From Streptomyces hygroscopicus subsp. hygroscopicus (lineage in GTDB: Bacteria; Actinomycetota; Actinomycetes; Streptomycetales; Streptomycetaceae): a stretch of 44,942 nt of DNA. The notes beneath the pieces were generated by a model, which was given only the letters and a program-made list of their open reading frames with translations, searched no databases and was not told where the DNA came from. The stretch lies in assembly GCF_001553455.1 (NCBI RefSeq), contig NZ_BBOX01000125.1, positions 1 to 44,942 on the forward strand, written 5' to 3'. This document shows positions 18,466-26,196 of the stretch, piece by piece (the first letter of the stretch is position 1; every line of letters starts with the position of its first letter). A program made the position numbers and the translations under genes.

Positions 18466-19023
18466 GTGAGATCCAGCAAGATCGTCCGCGCCTTACCCGC
18501 CGCGGTGACGGCGGTGCTCGCCCTGACGGCCGGACAGGCCGTGGCCGCTCCCGCCTCCGCCGCCCCGGCGGAGCGCACCGCTGCTGCGCGGGTCGTGACG
18601 TACGACGCCGGCGGGGCCGCCGAGTTCAAGGACGCCGTGGCCAAGGGCGCGGCGATCTGGAACGAGAGCGTGGTCAACGTCAAGCTCCAGCCCGCCGCGT
18701 CCGGGCAGCGGGCCAACGTCCGCATCATCGCGGACAACGGCTGGCCCCGGACCCTGTCCACCGGGCTGGGCAGCGGCACGATCTACTTCGGCCGCCAGGC
18801 CGTCGACGAGGGCCACAACACCGTGCGGATCTCCTCGCACGAGCTGGGCCACATCCTCGGTCTGCCGGACAGGAAGCCGGGGCCGTGTTCGAGCCTGATG
18901 TCCGGCGCCAGCGCCGGGACCTCCTGCACCAACCCCTACCCGAACGCCGCCGAGAAGGCCGAGGCCGAGGGCAGCTTCGGCCTCGTGGGCGCGACGGCCG
19001 CACCGCGCACGTACCAGGACTGA
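18466..19023 (+). CDS. Snapalysin-type (M7) secreted zinc metalloprotease
   Basis: This 185-aa exported protease is of the snapalysin family, small neutral proteases of Streptomyces. It has a signal peptide (about 1-30) and the zinc motif SHELGHILGLPD (HExxHxxGxxD), followed by a conserved Met-turn-like SLMSG. Cysteines in PGPCSS and TSCTNPYP can form the family disulfide. GTG 18466 is preceded by GAGGAGG. Codon 10 is TTA (18493-18495), the leucine codon read by bldA tRNA in Streptomyces, suggesting developmental control. Many snapalysin genes sit beside a LysR activator; here the divergent neighbour is recQ instead. Confidence 0.92.
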   Translation: MRSSKIVRALPAAVTAVLALTAGQAVAAPASAAPAERTAAARVVTYDAGGAAEFKDAVAKGAAIWNESVVNVKLQPAASGQRANVRIIADNGWPRTLSTGLGSGTIYFGRQAVDEGHNTVRISSHELGHILGLPDRKPGPCSSLMSGASAGTSCTNPYPNAAEKAEAEGSFGLVGATAAPRTYQD

Positions 19024-19029
19024 CCCGGG

Positions 19030-19056
19030 CGGGCCGGGAGCCAGGTTCCCGGCCCG
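19030..19056 (+). terminator. Terminator after the snapalysin gene
   Basis: A perfect 10-bp stem, CGGGCCGGGA (19030-19039) with 19047-19056, has a 7-nt loop and begins 7 bp past the stop codon. Confidence 0.65.
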
Positions 19057-19072
19057 CACCGGCGGCCGTGGT

Positions 19073-19129
19073 CTCGACCGGTGGCCGCGGCCTCGACCGG
19101 CGGCAGGAACCTCGACCGGCGGCAGGATC
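19073..19129. repeat. Three 19-bp tandem repeats
   Basis: Units begin CTCGACCGG at 19073, 19092 and 19111; the second and third are nearly identical (CTCGACCGGCGGCAGGAAC type). They are non-coding and lie between the snapalysin terminator and the 3' end of the DeoR gene. Confidence 0.75.
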
Positions 19130-19229
19130 GCTCACCGGGCCCGCTGGCCCGCCCCGAGTCCGCCTCGAACGGCGCGTCCGCCCCCGGCGGTGAGGGCTCC
19201 GCGGCCTCTACAGGGGGCTCCGCGCCTCT

Positions 19230-20027
19230 TCAGACGGTGATGACCTCGGTGTCGGGCAGCGCGCGGAACGGGGCGAGCTGGCCATCGGTGGCGCCGCTGT
19301 CGGTGACCAGCGTCCACGCCCGGTCCAGCGGGGCCCAGGCGGTGAACGGGGACTGGCCCAGCTTGCTGCTGTCGGCGAGGACGTACAGCTCCTTGCCGCG
19401 TTCGGCCATCATCTCCTTGAGCGAGGTCTGCTGCAGGCTCGCCTCGCAGATGCCCAGCTGCGCGTCCAGCCCGTCGGCACCCAGGAAGACCTTGTCGGCG
19501 GTCAGCCGGGACAGGGTCAGCTCGGCGAGCGGCCCGACGAAGCCCTGGCTGACATGGCGCAGTGTCCCGGCGAGGGTGATCAGCTCGACGCCGTCCGCCT
19601 CGGCCAGTTCACGCAGCGCGGTGAGCCCGCTGGTGATCACGGTCAGGTCGGTGCGGGCGCGCAGATGGTGGGCGAGCCGTCCGGTGGTGGTACCGGCGTC
19701 CAGGATGACGGTGTCGCCCGGCCCGATCCGCGCGGCCGCCCAGCGCCCGATGCGGTCCTTCTCCGCGACCGCGAGCCCGCTGCGCTGCCCGAGGGTGGGC
19801 TCGGCGGTGTGACCGGCGCTCATCGCGCCGCCGTAGGTGCGGGCGATGGTGCCCTGTTCGGTGAGGAGCGCGAGATCCCGGCGGATGGTGGAGGGGGTCA
19901 CCTCCAGCGAGCGCGCCAGCTCCTCGACGACGACCGTGCCGTCGGTCTGGATCATCCGGGCGATCAGCTCCCGGCGGTCCCCGGCGCGCAGCCGCCTGCG
20001 CTCCTCCGCCCCGGCCTCCTGAGTCAT
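19230..20027 (-). CDS. DeoR-family transcriptional regulator
   Basis: This 265-aa regulator has an N-terminal DeoR HTH (about 15-70; VEELARSLEVTPSTIRRDLA) and a C-terminal DeoRC sugar-phosphate sensor domain (ILDAGTTTGRLAHHL, ITSGL, FLGADGLDAQLG). ATG 20027 is preferred over 20039 because the purine-rich GGAAGG...GGGGG block lies upstream of it. It diverges from the Nramp remnant and the HpcH/HpaI aldolase, so the aldolase or the lost transporter is the likely target. The ligand is unknown. Confidence 0.88.
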   Translation of the reverse strand: MTQEAGAEERRRLRAGDRRELIARMIQTDGTVVVEELARSLEVTPSTIRRDLALLTEQGTIARTYGGAMSAGHTAEPTLGQRSGLAVAEKDRIGRWAAARIGPGDTVILDAGTTTGRLAHHLRARTDLTVITSGLTALRELAEADGVELITLAGTLRHVSQGFVGPLAELTLSRLTADKVFLGADGLDAQLGICEASLQQTSLKEMMAERGKELYVLADSSKLGQSPFTAWAPLDRAWTLVTDSGATDGQLAPFRALPDTEVITV

Positions 20028-20130
20028 GGCGGCCCCCATCCTTCCGTAACCCTGCGCGACTCTGCGCAGCCCTGAGCAACACTATCAGTCTGCGCATTCC
20101 GCGCTGTTTCATCGTGGACACTGCGCGACT

Positions 20131-20147
20131 CTTGCGCGTTACGCGCA
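20131..20147. promoter_or_regulatory. Palindromic operator candidate for the DeoR regulator
   Basis: TTGCGCGTTACGCGCAA is a perfect 17-bp palindrome in the divergent gap. Related half-sites (CTGCGCGACTC, TGCGCA, ACGCGCA) recur between 20050 and 20180, including two copies of CTGCGCGACTC/CTGCGCGACTCT. It sits 48 bp before the start of the Nramp remnant. Confidence 0.6.
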
Positions 20148-20195
20148 ATCGTGCGAGCGTTCCGCTCACAACGCGCATGGAGCGGGGAGGGTCGT

Positions 20196-20370
20196 ATGAC
20201 GGCAGAGAGTGTGCCGACGCAGGTCGGAACGGGGGGGCGAGGCTCCTTCCGACGATCCGTACGCGCTGCGGACGAGCGACATCAAGGAGCCGCCGCGCGA
20301 TCTACGCGGCACGGTGCGCCGGCTGGGCCCCGGAATGATCCTCTCCGCCGCCGTGAACGCGGTGGTGTGA
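20196..20370 (+). pseudogene. Truncated, frameshifted Nramp-family metal transporter remnant
   Basis: From ATG 20196 (ribosome-binding site GGGGAGGG) the first 13 codons read normally, then a run of seven G (20231-20237) throws the frame. Removing one G gives GEAPSDDPYALRTSDIKEPP followed by RLGPGMILSAAV. This matches the conserved N-terminus of actinobacterial Nramp-type divalent-metal transporters just before their first helix. The shifted frame ends at TGA 20368-20370, where the family would continue with the first transmembrane helix; nothing of the remaining 350 or so residues is present. The start signals are intact, so this looks like a recently decayed gene between its regulator and the aldolase. 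Confidence 0.7.
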
Positions 20371-20410
20371 ACGCCGTGGTGTCAACGCCGCGGTGTCAAC
20401 GCCGGGCGTG
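20355..20410. repeat. 14-bp tandem repeats at the Nramp truncation point
   Basis: Four consecutive 14-bp units, of the form GAACGCCGTGGTGT / CAACGCCGCGGTGT, begin at 20355, 20369, 20383 and 20397 (the last degenerate). They start exactly where Nramp similarity ends. Confidence 0.8.
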
Positions 20411-20472
20411 CCACAGCCCACCCAGCCCACCCCCGCACGAACTCCCGGAACAGAAGGAGAGAAGCTGACAGC

Positions 20473-21240
20473 ATGAACACTTCCCCCGCCGACTTCGCGG
20501 CCCGGCTGCGCGCACGCCAGCGGATCATCGGCTACTGGGTCGTCCTGGACAACCCCGTCGGCACCGAGCGCCTGGCCGGGCTCGGCTACGACTACGTCTG
20601 CGTCGACGCCCAGCACGGTCTCCTCGACTACAAGGGCACCCTCGGCGCGATGACCGCCATCGACGCCCGTGGCACCGCCGCCGGTATGGTGCGCGTTCCG
20701 GCCAACGACGGCTTCTGGATCGGCCAGGCCCTCGACGCGGGCGCCCGCGGGGTCATCGTTCCGCTGGTCAACTCCGCCGCGGAGGCGGCAGCGGCGGTCG
20801 GCTACTGCCGCTACCCCCCGGCCGGGGTGCGCTCCTACGGCCCGATGCGCTCGGGGCTGCGGGTCGGCCCCACCCCGGCCGACGCCAACGAGCAGGTTGC
20901 CTGCATCGTGATGATCGAGACCGCCCAGGCGCTGGCCAACACGGCGGAGATCTGTGCCACGGACGGGCTCGACGGCGTCTACATCGGCCCTTCCGATCTC
21001 ATCATCGCGCTCGGCGGCCGTACCTCGACCGATACCTCGGTCGCGGAGAAGTTCGACGCGGCGCTGGCGAAGGTCGCCGAGGAGGCGCGGACCGCGGGCA
21101 TCGCCGCCGGTATCCACTGCCCCGACGGGGCGACGGCCGCCAGGCGCCTGGCCCAGGGCTTCACCTTCGCCACGGTCAGCAGCGACCTGGTCCACCTGGA
21201 GCAGGCGGCCGCGGCGCACCTGCGCGACGCGACCGCCTGA
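20473..21240 (+). CDS. HpcH/HpaI family aldolase
   Basis: This 255-aa class II pyruvate-type aldolase resembles 4-hydroxy-2-oxo-heptanedioate or 2-keto-3-deoxy-rhamnonate aldolases, which cleave 2-keto-4-hydroxy acids to pyruvate and an aldehyde. Visible family signatures are DAQHG near residue 45, the VRVPAND motif, GARGVIVPLVNS, the metal-binding glutamate in VMIETAQAL and the aspartate in YIGPSDL. The ATG has AGAAGGAGAG about 10 nt upstream. It is separated from the DeoR gene by the Nramp remnant. It could act in sugar-acid or aromatic catabolism; context does not decide. Confidence 0.9.
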   Translation: MNTSPADFAARLRARQRIIGYWVVLDNPVGTERLAGLGYDYVCVDAQHGLLDYKGTLGAMTAIDARGTAAGMVRVPANDGFWIGQALDAGARGVIVPLVNSAAEAAAAVGYCRYPPAGVRSYGPMRSGLRVGPTPADANEQVACIVMIETAQALANTAEICATDGLDGVYIGPSDLIIALGGRTSTDTSVAEKFDAALAKVAEEARTAGIAAGIHCPDGATAARRLAQGFTFATVSSDLVHLEQAAAAHLRDATA

Positions 21241-21917
21241 GCGCCCCTCCGCCCCGGCCCCGGCTCTGGCCCCGGCCCGGGGGCGCGGCTTCCGTGGCCA
21301 GGCGGGACCGGCCGAGGCTGGTCCACGGTCGGACCGAGCTGACCGTGGCGGCCTCGCCCCACTCCCCTAGCACCCGTCCGGGTGCTCGACGGGTGTGGCT
21401 GAGTGGGGGTGTTGGGCTTCCGGGCTCTGCGGGCCTGTCCGAAGCCGCCCCGTGCGGGTCTGGGGCGGGACGCGGCTTCCCTTGCCAGGCGCGGTCGGCC
21501 ATGGCCGGACCGAGGAAGGGCGGCCGACCGCGGCCGGACCGAGGGCCGGGCCGGGCTGGGCGTGCCCGGCCGTCGATGGGGCAGCTTCCCACTCCGGGAG
21601 TCCGCAGGTCCGGTGCCGGGGGATGCCCGTGGGCCCCGGACGCGGCGTCCTGGGGCCGGGGCTCCCCTGGCGGGGGCCGGGCGGAGCCCTTGGGACAGCG
21701 GTGCGGGGGCTCGCCCGCCCATGGGGTGCCGATGGATCCCGGGCCAGCACGGTGGGGTCCCCGGGTCAGCCCTTTGGCACCCCGGGCCAGCCCGGTGGGG
21801 TCCCGGCGGGGACCCGGTTCGGCCCGGAGGAGCCCCCGGGGGAGCCCCGGCGGGGACCCGGTTCTGCCCGGGGGAGCCCCGGGGGAGCCCCCCGGGCAGA
21901 ACCGGTGGAGCGCCCGG
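21241..21917. other. 677-bp non-coding convergent spacer rich in hairpins
   Basis: No credible gene is seen. The spacer contains two diverged copies of a segment of about 32 bp (21282-21313 and 21469-21500, about 26 of 32 identical). One stem is CACCCGTC/GACGGGTG (21371-21378 with 21388-21395), which competes with GCACCCG/CGGGTGC. Another is GAAGCCGC/GCGGCTTC (21441-21448 with 21472-21479). The CCCCGGCGGGGACCCGGTTC block occurs twice, just before the terminator at 21858-21905. Confidence 0.6.
21858..21905. terminator. Strong bidirectional terminator hairpin
   Basis: CCGGTTCTGCCCGGGGG (21858-21874) pairs perfectly with the bases ending at 21905, giving a 17-bp stem with a G/C-rich loop. It lies 13 bp past the stop of the FAD oxidoreductase gene. 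Confidence 0.8.
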
Positions 21918-23288
21918 TCAGCTCTCCCCGCGCAGGGGCGGGGCCGTCAGGCCCCGGGCCTTCGGCAGCAGCACCGTCCGCAGGGCGACGGCGGGGGACA
22001 GCAGGCGGGACGGGGGCGCGGCCAGATACGTGACGTCCCGGAACGCCGCGCCGACCACCGGGTCGATCGCCGCCCGGGCCGCCAGCCGCCCGACGTACCA
22101 GCTCCGCAGCCGCTCGGCCGCCCCGGGGGGTGTGGCGTCCTCGGCCGTGGCGTACGGACGGTCCGCGCCCACGGCGGTCAGCCAGGCGGTGTCGCCCGCC
22201 CGGGCCACGGCGCGCTGCGCGGCGGCCGCGAAACCGGGCCGCAGACCTCCGTCGTCCAGGCAGCGGCGCAGGGCCAGCCCGCTGAGGGCGGCCACCGACA
22301 TGCCCTGACCGTAGACCGGGTTGAACGTGCAGGCGGCGTCCGAGACGGCGAGGAACCCCTCGGGCACCCCGCCCGGGGCGTCGTAGTGGCGGCGGCGGTT
22401 GGAGGTGTCCCGGAACCCGTACGCGGGGGAGACCGGCTCACAGCTCCGCAGGTGTTCGTACAGCGCCGGCTCGCCCAGGGACTTGACGAAGCCGAGCACC
22501 TCCGTGCTCTCGGTCGGCGGATGCTGACCGCGCACCCCCGACAGCGTCAGCAGCCAGTTGCCGCCCTCGACGGGGGACCACGCCGCCCCGCGCGGACAGT
22601 CCGGGCGCGGCTGGATGACCATCACCACGTCCAGCGGCTCGGCGGGCCGGAACATCTGGGTGCAGTAGCCGATCCCGGCGTCGACGACCTCCTCGCGCGG
22701 TGCCGGGGCGCCCAGTTCCGCCAGCCACCGGGGAGCGCGCGAGCCGCGCCCCGAGGCGTCGACGACCAGATCGGCGGGCAGCTCCCGCTCGGCGCGCCCG
22801 GCGTCCCGCGCCCGCACCCGTACGCCGGTCACCCGGTCCGCGCCGCCGAGCAGCCCGATGGCCTCGGTGGCCTGGAGCACCTCCACCCGGGTCCCGGATC
22901 TCTCGGCCTCGGCCAGCACCCGTGCCCGTACGGTGGCGTCGAACAGCGCCCGGGTGCAGCTGGTCGTGGTGTGTCTGCCCTCGTGGAAGCGGCGCTGCCA
23001 GCCGTTGGCGGACTTGGTGAGCACATCGCGCGGCGGTTCCAGGCGGTGTGCGCCCGCCGCCTCCAGTTCGCCGCCCAGCCCGGGGAACAGCTCCTCCAGG
23101 GCGCGCCGCCCGCCGCTGAGGAAGACGTGCAGATGACGGCCCTGGGGCACGCCCTTGCGGAAGGCGGGCCGCTCCGGGTAGCGGTCGCGCTCCACGAGGG
23201 TGACCGTCTCGACGTGGCCGAGGAGCGCGCCCGCCGCCAGCGTGCCCGCCAAACCCCCGCCCACCACCACCGCGTGGCCCGTGCCCAT
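21918..23288 (-). CDS. FAD-dependent oxidoreductase (geranylgeranyl reductase/halogenase-like fold)
   Basis: This 456-aa flavoprotein has a Rossmann FAD-binding N-terminus (VVVGGGLAGTLAAGALL, residues about 6-22; then LVERDRYPE), the DASGRGS motif and the second FAD motif SDAACTFNPVYGQGMSVA. These features place it in the PHBH-fold family of monooxygenases/reductases. The HLHVFLSGGRRALEELFPGL segment is typical of a group often annotated as FAD-binding monooxygenases in secondary metabolism. ATG 23288 gives the flavin motif close to the N-terminus. It is downstream of the dehydrogenase operon but behind a strong hairpin, so is probably transcribed separately. Substrate unknown. Confidence 0.85.
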   Translation of the reverse strand: MGTGHAVVVGGGLAGTLAAGALLGHVETVTLVERDRYPERPAFRKGVPQGRHLHVFLSGGRRALEELFPGLGGELEAAGAHRLEPPRDVLTKSANGWQRRFHEGRHTTTSCTRALFDATVRARVLAEAERSGTRVEVLQATEAIGLLGGADRVTGVRVRARDAGRAERELPADLVVDASGRGSRAPRWLAELGAPAPREEVVDAGIGYCTQMFRPAEPLDVVMVIQPRPDCPRGAAWSPVEGGNWLLTLSGVRGQHPPTESTEVLGFVKSLGEPALYEHLRSCEPVSPAYGFRDTSNRRRHYDAPGGVPEGFLAVSDAACTFNPVYGQGMSVAALSGLALRRCLDDGGLRPGFAAAAQRAVARAGDTAWLTAVGADRPYATAEDATPPGAAERLRSWYVGRLAARAAIDPVVGAAFRDVTYLAAPPSRLLSPAVALRTVLLPKARGLTAPPLRGES

Positions 23289-23318
23289 GTCCCGCCCGCC
23301 CTCTCGCCGACCGTGATC

Positions 23319-23360
23319 GTTGACGGCCCAAGCCTGGTGTCCCGGGCTTGGGCCGTCAAC
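23319..23360 (-). terminator. Strong terminator after the sugar/polyol ABC-dehydrogenase operon
   Basis: GTTGACGGCCCAAGCC (23319-23334) and its exact complement at 23345-23360 form a perfect 16-bp stem over a 10-nt loop. It lies 9 bp beyond the dehydrogenase stop and 31 bp before the start of the FAD gene. It might also act as an operator for the latter. Confidence 0.8.
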
Positions 23361-23369
23361 CACGCACGG

Positions 23370-24359
23370 TTACGGGACGACCACGATCTTGCGGCCCACT
23401 CCCGCCTTGAACTGGTCGAGCGCCGCGGGGTACTCCTCCAGCGGCAGCCGGTGGCTGATGAAGATCTTCGGGTCCAGCACCCCGGTCGCGAACAGCCCGG
23501 CGGCACGCTCGTAGCTGTGCAGCACGGCCATCGAGCCGGTGATGGTGATCTCCTGGTTGTAGATCTTGTACGGCTCGATGACGGCCCGTGTGGCGTAGTC
23601 CGAGACACCGAACTGCAGGAACGTTCCGGCCTTGGCCACCCGGCTCAGCCCGTCCTGGATGGCGGCCTGGTTGCCGGTGGCGTCGATGACCACGTCCCAG
23701 CCGCGCGGCTGGTCCAGCTCGTCCGCCGAGGCGGCGGCCCGGCTGCAGCCGAGGGTTGTGGCGGTGGCCAGCCGCTCGGCGTTGACATCGAGCACGTCCA
23801 CGCTGGTGGCGCCGGTCCGCTTGGCCAGCTCCAGCATCATCAGCCCCATCGTGCCGGAGCCGTAGATGAGCACCTCGGCGCCCAGGTTGCCGTGGAGCAC
23901 GTCATAGCCGCGCACCGCGCAGGACAGCGGCTCGATCAGGGGCGCGTCGGCCACGTCCACATGCTCGGGCAGCTTGACGCAGTTGGCCACCGGGGCCACC
24001 GCGAACTCGGCGGCCCCGCCGGGGACGCTGACCCCGATCGCGTTCCAGTTGTCGCACAGGTTGCCCCGGCCGATCCGGCAGTAACGGCACTCGTGACAGT
24101 GCAGGGAGGGGTCCACGGCGACCCGGTCGCCCACGGCCACCTCGGTGACCCCGCTGCCGATGCCCACGACCACACCGGCGAACTCGTGTCCGGGGACGAT
24201 CGGCAGTGTGGGCGCGAACTCCCCCTGCAGGATGTGCAGGTCGGTGCCGCACAGCCCGCAGGCCGCCACGTCCACCACGACCTCGCGGGGCCCCGGGGTG
24301 GGGTCCGCGACGGTGGCGACGGTGACCTTGCCGGGCGCTTCGATGACGGCGGCCCTCAT
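23370..24359 (-). CDS. Zinc-dependent alcohol/polyol dehydrogenase (MDR family)
   Basis: This 329-aa medium-chain dehydrogenase resembles sorbitol and threonine dehydrogenases. Catalytic zinc ligands are visible in CGLCGTDLH and GHEFAG, structural zinc cysteines in CHECRYCRIGRGNLC, and the NAD(P)-binding site in YGSGTMGLMMLELAKRTGA. It probably oxidises the imported sugar or sugar alcohol to a ketose or keto-sugar. The start ATG 24359 overlaps the stop of the upstream permease as ATGA, so it is the last gene of a tightly coupled importer operon. Confidence 0.92.
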   Translation of the reverse strand: MRAAVIEAPGKVTVATVADPTPGPREVVVDVAACGLCGTDLHILQGEFAPTLPIVPGHEFAGVVVGIGSGVTEVAVGDRVAVDPSLHCHECRYCRIGRGNLCDNWNAIGVSVPGGAAEFAVAPVANCVKLPEHVDVADAPLIEPLSCAVRGYDVLHGNLGAEVLIYGSGTMGLMMLELAKRTGATSVDVLDVNAERLATATTLGCSRAAASADELDQPRGWDVVIDATGNQAAIQDGLSRVAKAGTFLQFGVSDYATRAVIEPYKIYNQEITITGSMAVLHSYERAAGLFATGVLDPKIFISHRLPLEEYPAALDQFKAGVGRKIVVVP

Positions 24360-25234
24360 TTGACTGCTCCTAGCGACAGGCCCTGGACCAGCTTGTCCTG
24401 GGCGGCGAAACCGGCGGCGAGCACCGGCAGGGAAATGACGATCGACGCGGCGCACACCTTGGCCAGGAACAGCCCCTGGCTGGTGACGAAGGTGGTCAGG
24501 AACGCCGGGGCGGTCTGGGCGACGACACCGGTGAGCACCTGGGCGAAGAGCATCTCGTTCCAGCTGAAGATGAAACAGATCAGCGAGGTGGCGGCGATGC
24601 CCGGACCCGCGATCGGCGCCACGACCCGCCACAGGATGGTCGGCAGCCGGGCCCCGTCCATCTGGGCCGCCTCGATGATCGACACCGGGACGTCGGCGAG
24701 GAAGGACTGCATCATCCACACCGCGATCGGCAGGTTCATCGAGGTGTAGAGGATGACCAGCAGCCAGACGTTGTCCAGGAAGTCGATGTCCTTGGCGAAC
24801 AGGAAGATCGGCAGCAGCCCGGCCACCACCGGCAGCATCTTGGTGGACAGGAAGAAGAACATCACATCGGTCCACTTGCGCACCGGCCGGATCGACAGCG
24901 CGTACGCCGCCGGAAGCGCCAGCAGCAGCACGAAGCAGGTGGAGAAGACCGATGTGCCCAGCGAGTTGAGCAGCGAGGGCCACGGGCTGGCCCCGCCGCC
25001 CGAGCCGAAGAACTCCTTGTACCCGTCGAGGGTCAGCGAAGCGGTCAGCGACGGCGGGTTGGTGGCGGCGTCGGCCTCGGAGTGGAACGAGGTCAGCAGC
25101 ATCCACAGCACCGGCAGCACGAACAGGATGCCGACGAACCAGGCCAGCAGGCCGAGTGCGGCACCGCGCCGCTTGGCCCGGCGGGCGGAATCCGTCTCGG
25201 TGGTGATGGCCACCGGTGAGCTCACGGCGGTCAT
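24356..25234 (-). CDS. Sugar ABC transporter permease, MalG type
   Basis: This 292-aa inner-membrane permease has about six transmembrane helices (first LLAWFVGILFVLPVLWMLL). The EAA loop SIIEAAQMDGARLPTILWRV contacts the ATPase. It pairs with the MalF-type permease immediately upstream, with starts and stops overlapping by four bases on both sides. No ATPase gene is present; in Streptomyces the shared MsiK ATPase usually energises such importers. Confidence 0.93.
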   Translation of the reverse strand: MTAVSSPVAITTETDSARRAKRRGAALGLLAWFVGILFVLPVLWMLLTSFHSEADAATNPPSLTASLTLDGYKEFFGSGGGASPWPSLLNSLGTSVFSTCFVLLLALPAAYALSIRPVRKWTDVMFFFLSTKMLPVVAGLLPIFLFAKDIDFLDNVWLLVILYTSMNLPIAVWMMQSFLADVPVSIIEAAQMDGARLPTILWRVVAPIAGPGIAATSLICFIFSWNEMLFAQVLTGVVAQTAPAFLTTFVTSQGLFLAKVCAASIVISLPVLAAGFAAQDKLVQGLSLGAVK

Positions 25235-26196
25235 GCGTGGGACACCTCCTCACGGAAGAGGGACGACACCACGCGCAGCGCGAAGGTGGCGATGATGATC
25301 GTGCCGATCACCACCACGACACCCGCGGCCGATGCCAGCCCGTACTCGTGGGCGTTGTAGAAGGTTTCGTAGATGGTGTAGGGGAGGTTGGCGGTGTCCA
25401 GCCCACCCCGGGTCATGGTGAAGACGGCGTCGAAGTTCTGCACGATGTAGATGGACCCCAGCAGGGTGCCCAGCTCCAGATAGCGGCGCAGATGCGGCAG
25501 CGTCAGATAGCGGAAGATCTGCCAGTTGCCCGCCCCGTCCAGCCGGGCCGCCTCCATCGTCTCCAGCGGGCGGCTCTGCAGCCCGGCCAGCAGGATGAGC
25601 ATCATGAACGGCGTCCACTGCCAGATCAGCGATGCCTCCACCGCGATCAGCGGCATATCGGTGAGCCACTCCGGCTGGGGCCCGCCCAGCCAGTTGAGCA
25701 CGCCGTTGAACAGGCCGTACTCGGGGTTGTACAGCGCGTGCTTCCACAGCAGCGCCGAGGCCACCGGCACCAGCAGGAACGGCGCGATGAGCATGGTGCG
25801 CACCAGACCCCGGCCGCGGAACTTGCGGTCCAGCAGCAGCGCGAGCAGCAGCCCCAGCACCACGCTGACGATCACCACGGAGGCGGTCAGCAGCACGGTG
25901 GTGACGATGGAGTCGCGCAGCGCCTGGTCGCTCAGCACCGTCTTGTAGTTCTCCAGCCCCGCGAACTCACGGCGGTCGGGCCGGAACGAGTTCCAGTCGA
26001 AGAGCGAGATCACCAGCGTCGCCACGAACGGAAGCTGGGTGACCACGATCAGGAAGACCAGGGCGGGCAGCAGCGGTGCCCGGGTGGCCCACTCCCGGGC
26101 CCGGTTCCTCGGCGCCTTGGGGCGGGCGGGGGCGGCGGGAGTCGCGGCCGGCGGCCGCTCGCCGCGTACGGGTACTGCCGTCGTCGGATGGCTCAT
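25231..26196 (-). CDS. Sugar ABC transporter permease, MalF type
   Basis: This 321-aa integral membrane protein of the CUT1 family has a Pro/Ala-rich cytoplasmic N-terminus (about 1-40) and the first helix ALVFLIVVTQLPFVATLVI. The EAA loop is ETMEAARLDGAGNWQIFRY. ATG 26196 overlaps the stop of the binding protein by four bases. It acts with the MalG-type permease and the lipoprotein on either side. Confidence 0.93.
   Translation of the reverse strand: MSHPTTAVPVRGERPPAATPAAPARPKAPRNRAREWATRAPLLPALVFLIVVTQLPFVATLVISLFDWNSFRPDRREFAGLENYKTVLSDQALRDSIVTTVLLTASVVIVSVVLGLLLALLLDRKFRGRGLVRTMLIAPFLLVPVASALLWKHALYNPEYGLFNGVLNWLGGPQPEWLTDMPLIAVEASLIWQWTPFMMLILLAGLQSRPLETMEAARLDGAGNWQIFRYLTLPHLRRYLELGTLLGSIYIVQNFDAVFTMTRGGLDTANLPYTIYETFYNAHEYGLASAAGVVVVIGTIIIATFALRVVSSLFREEVSHA

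Noticed and set aside
21294..24749. Plus-strand frame of 1151 codons over the convergent spacer, FAD oxidoreductase and dehydrogenase
   Set aside because: It is antisense to three genes with intact motifs, no domain is visible and there is no ribosome-binding site.
23370..25253. A 627-aa fusion reading through the MalG-type permease region into the dehydrogenase
   Set aside because: The upstream part is out of frame with the real permease; the dehydrogenase starts at ATG 24359 with an ATGA overlap.
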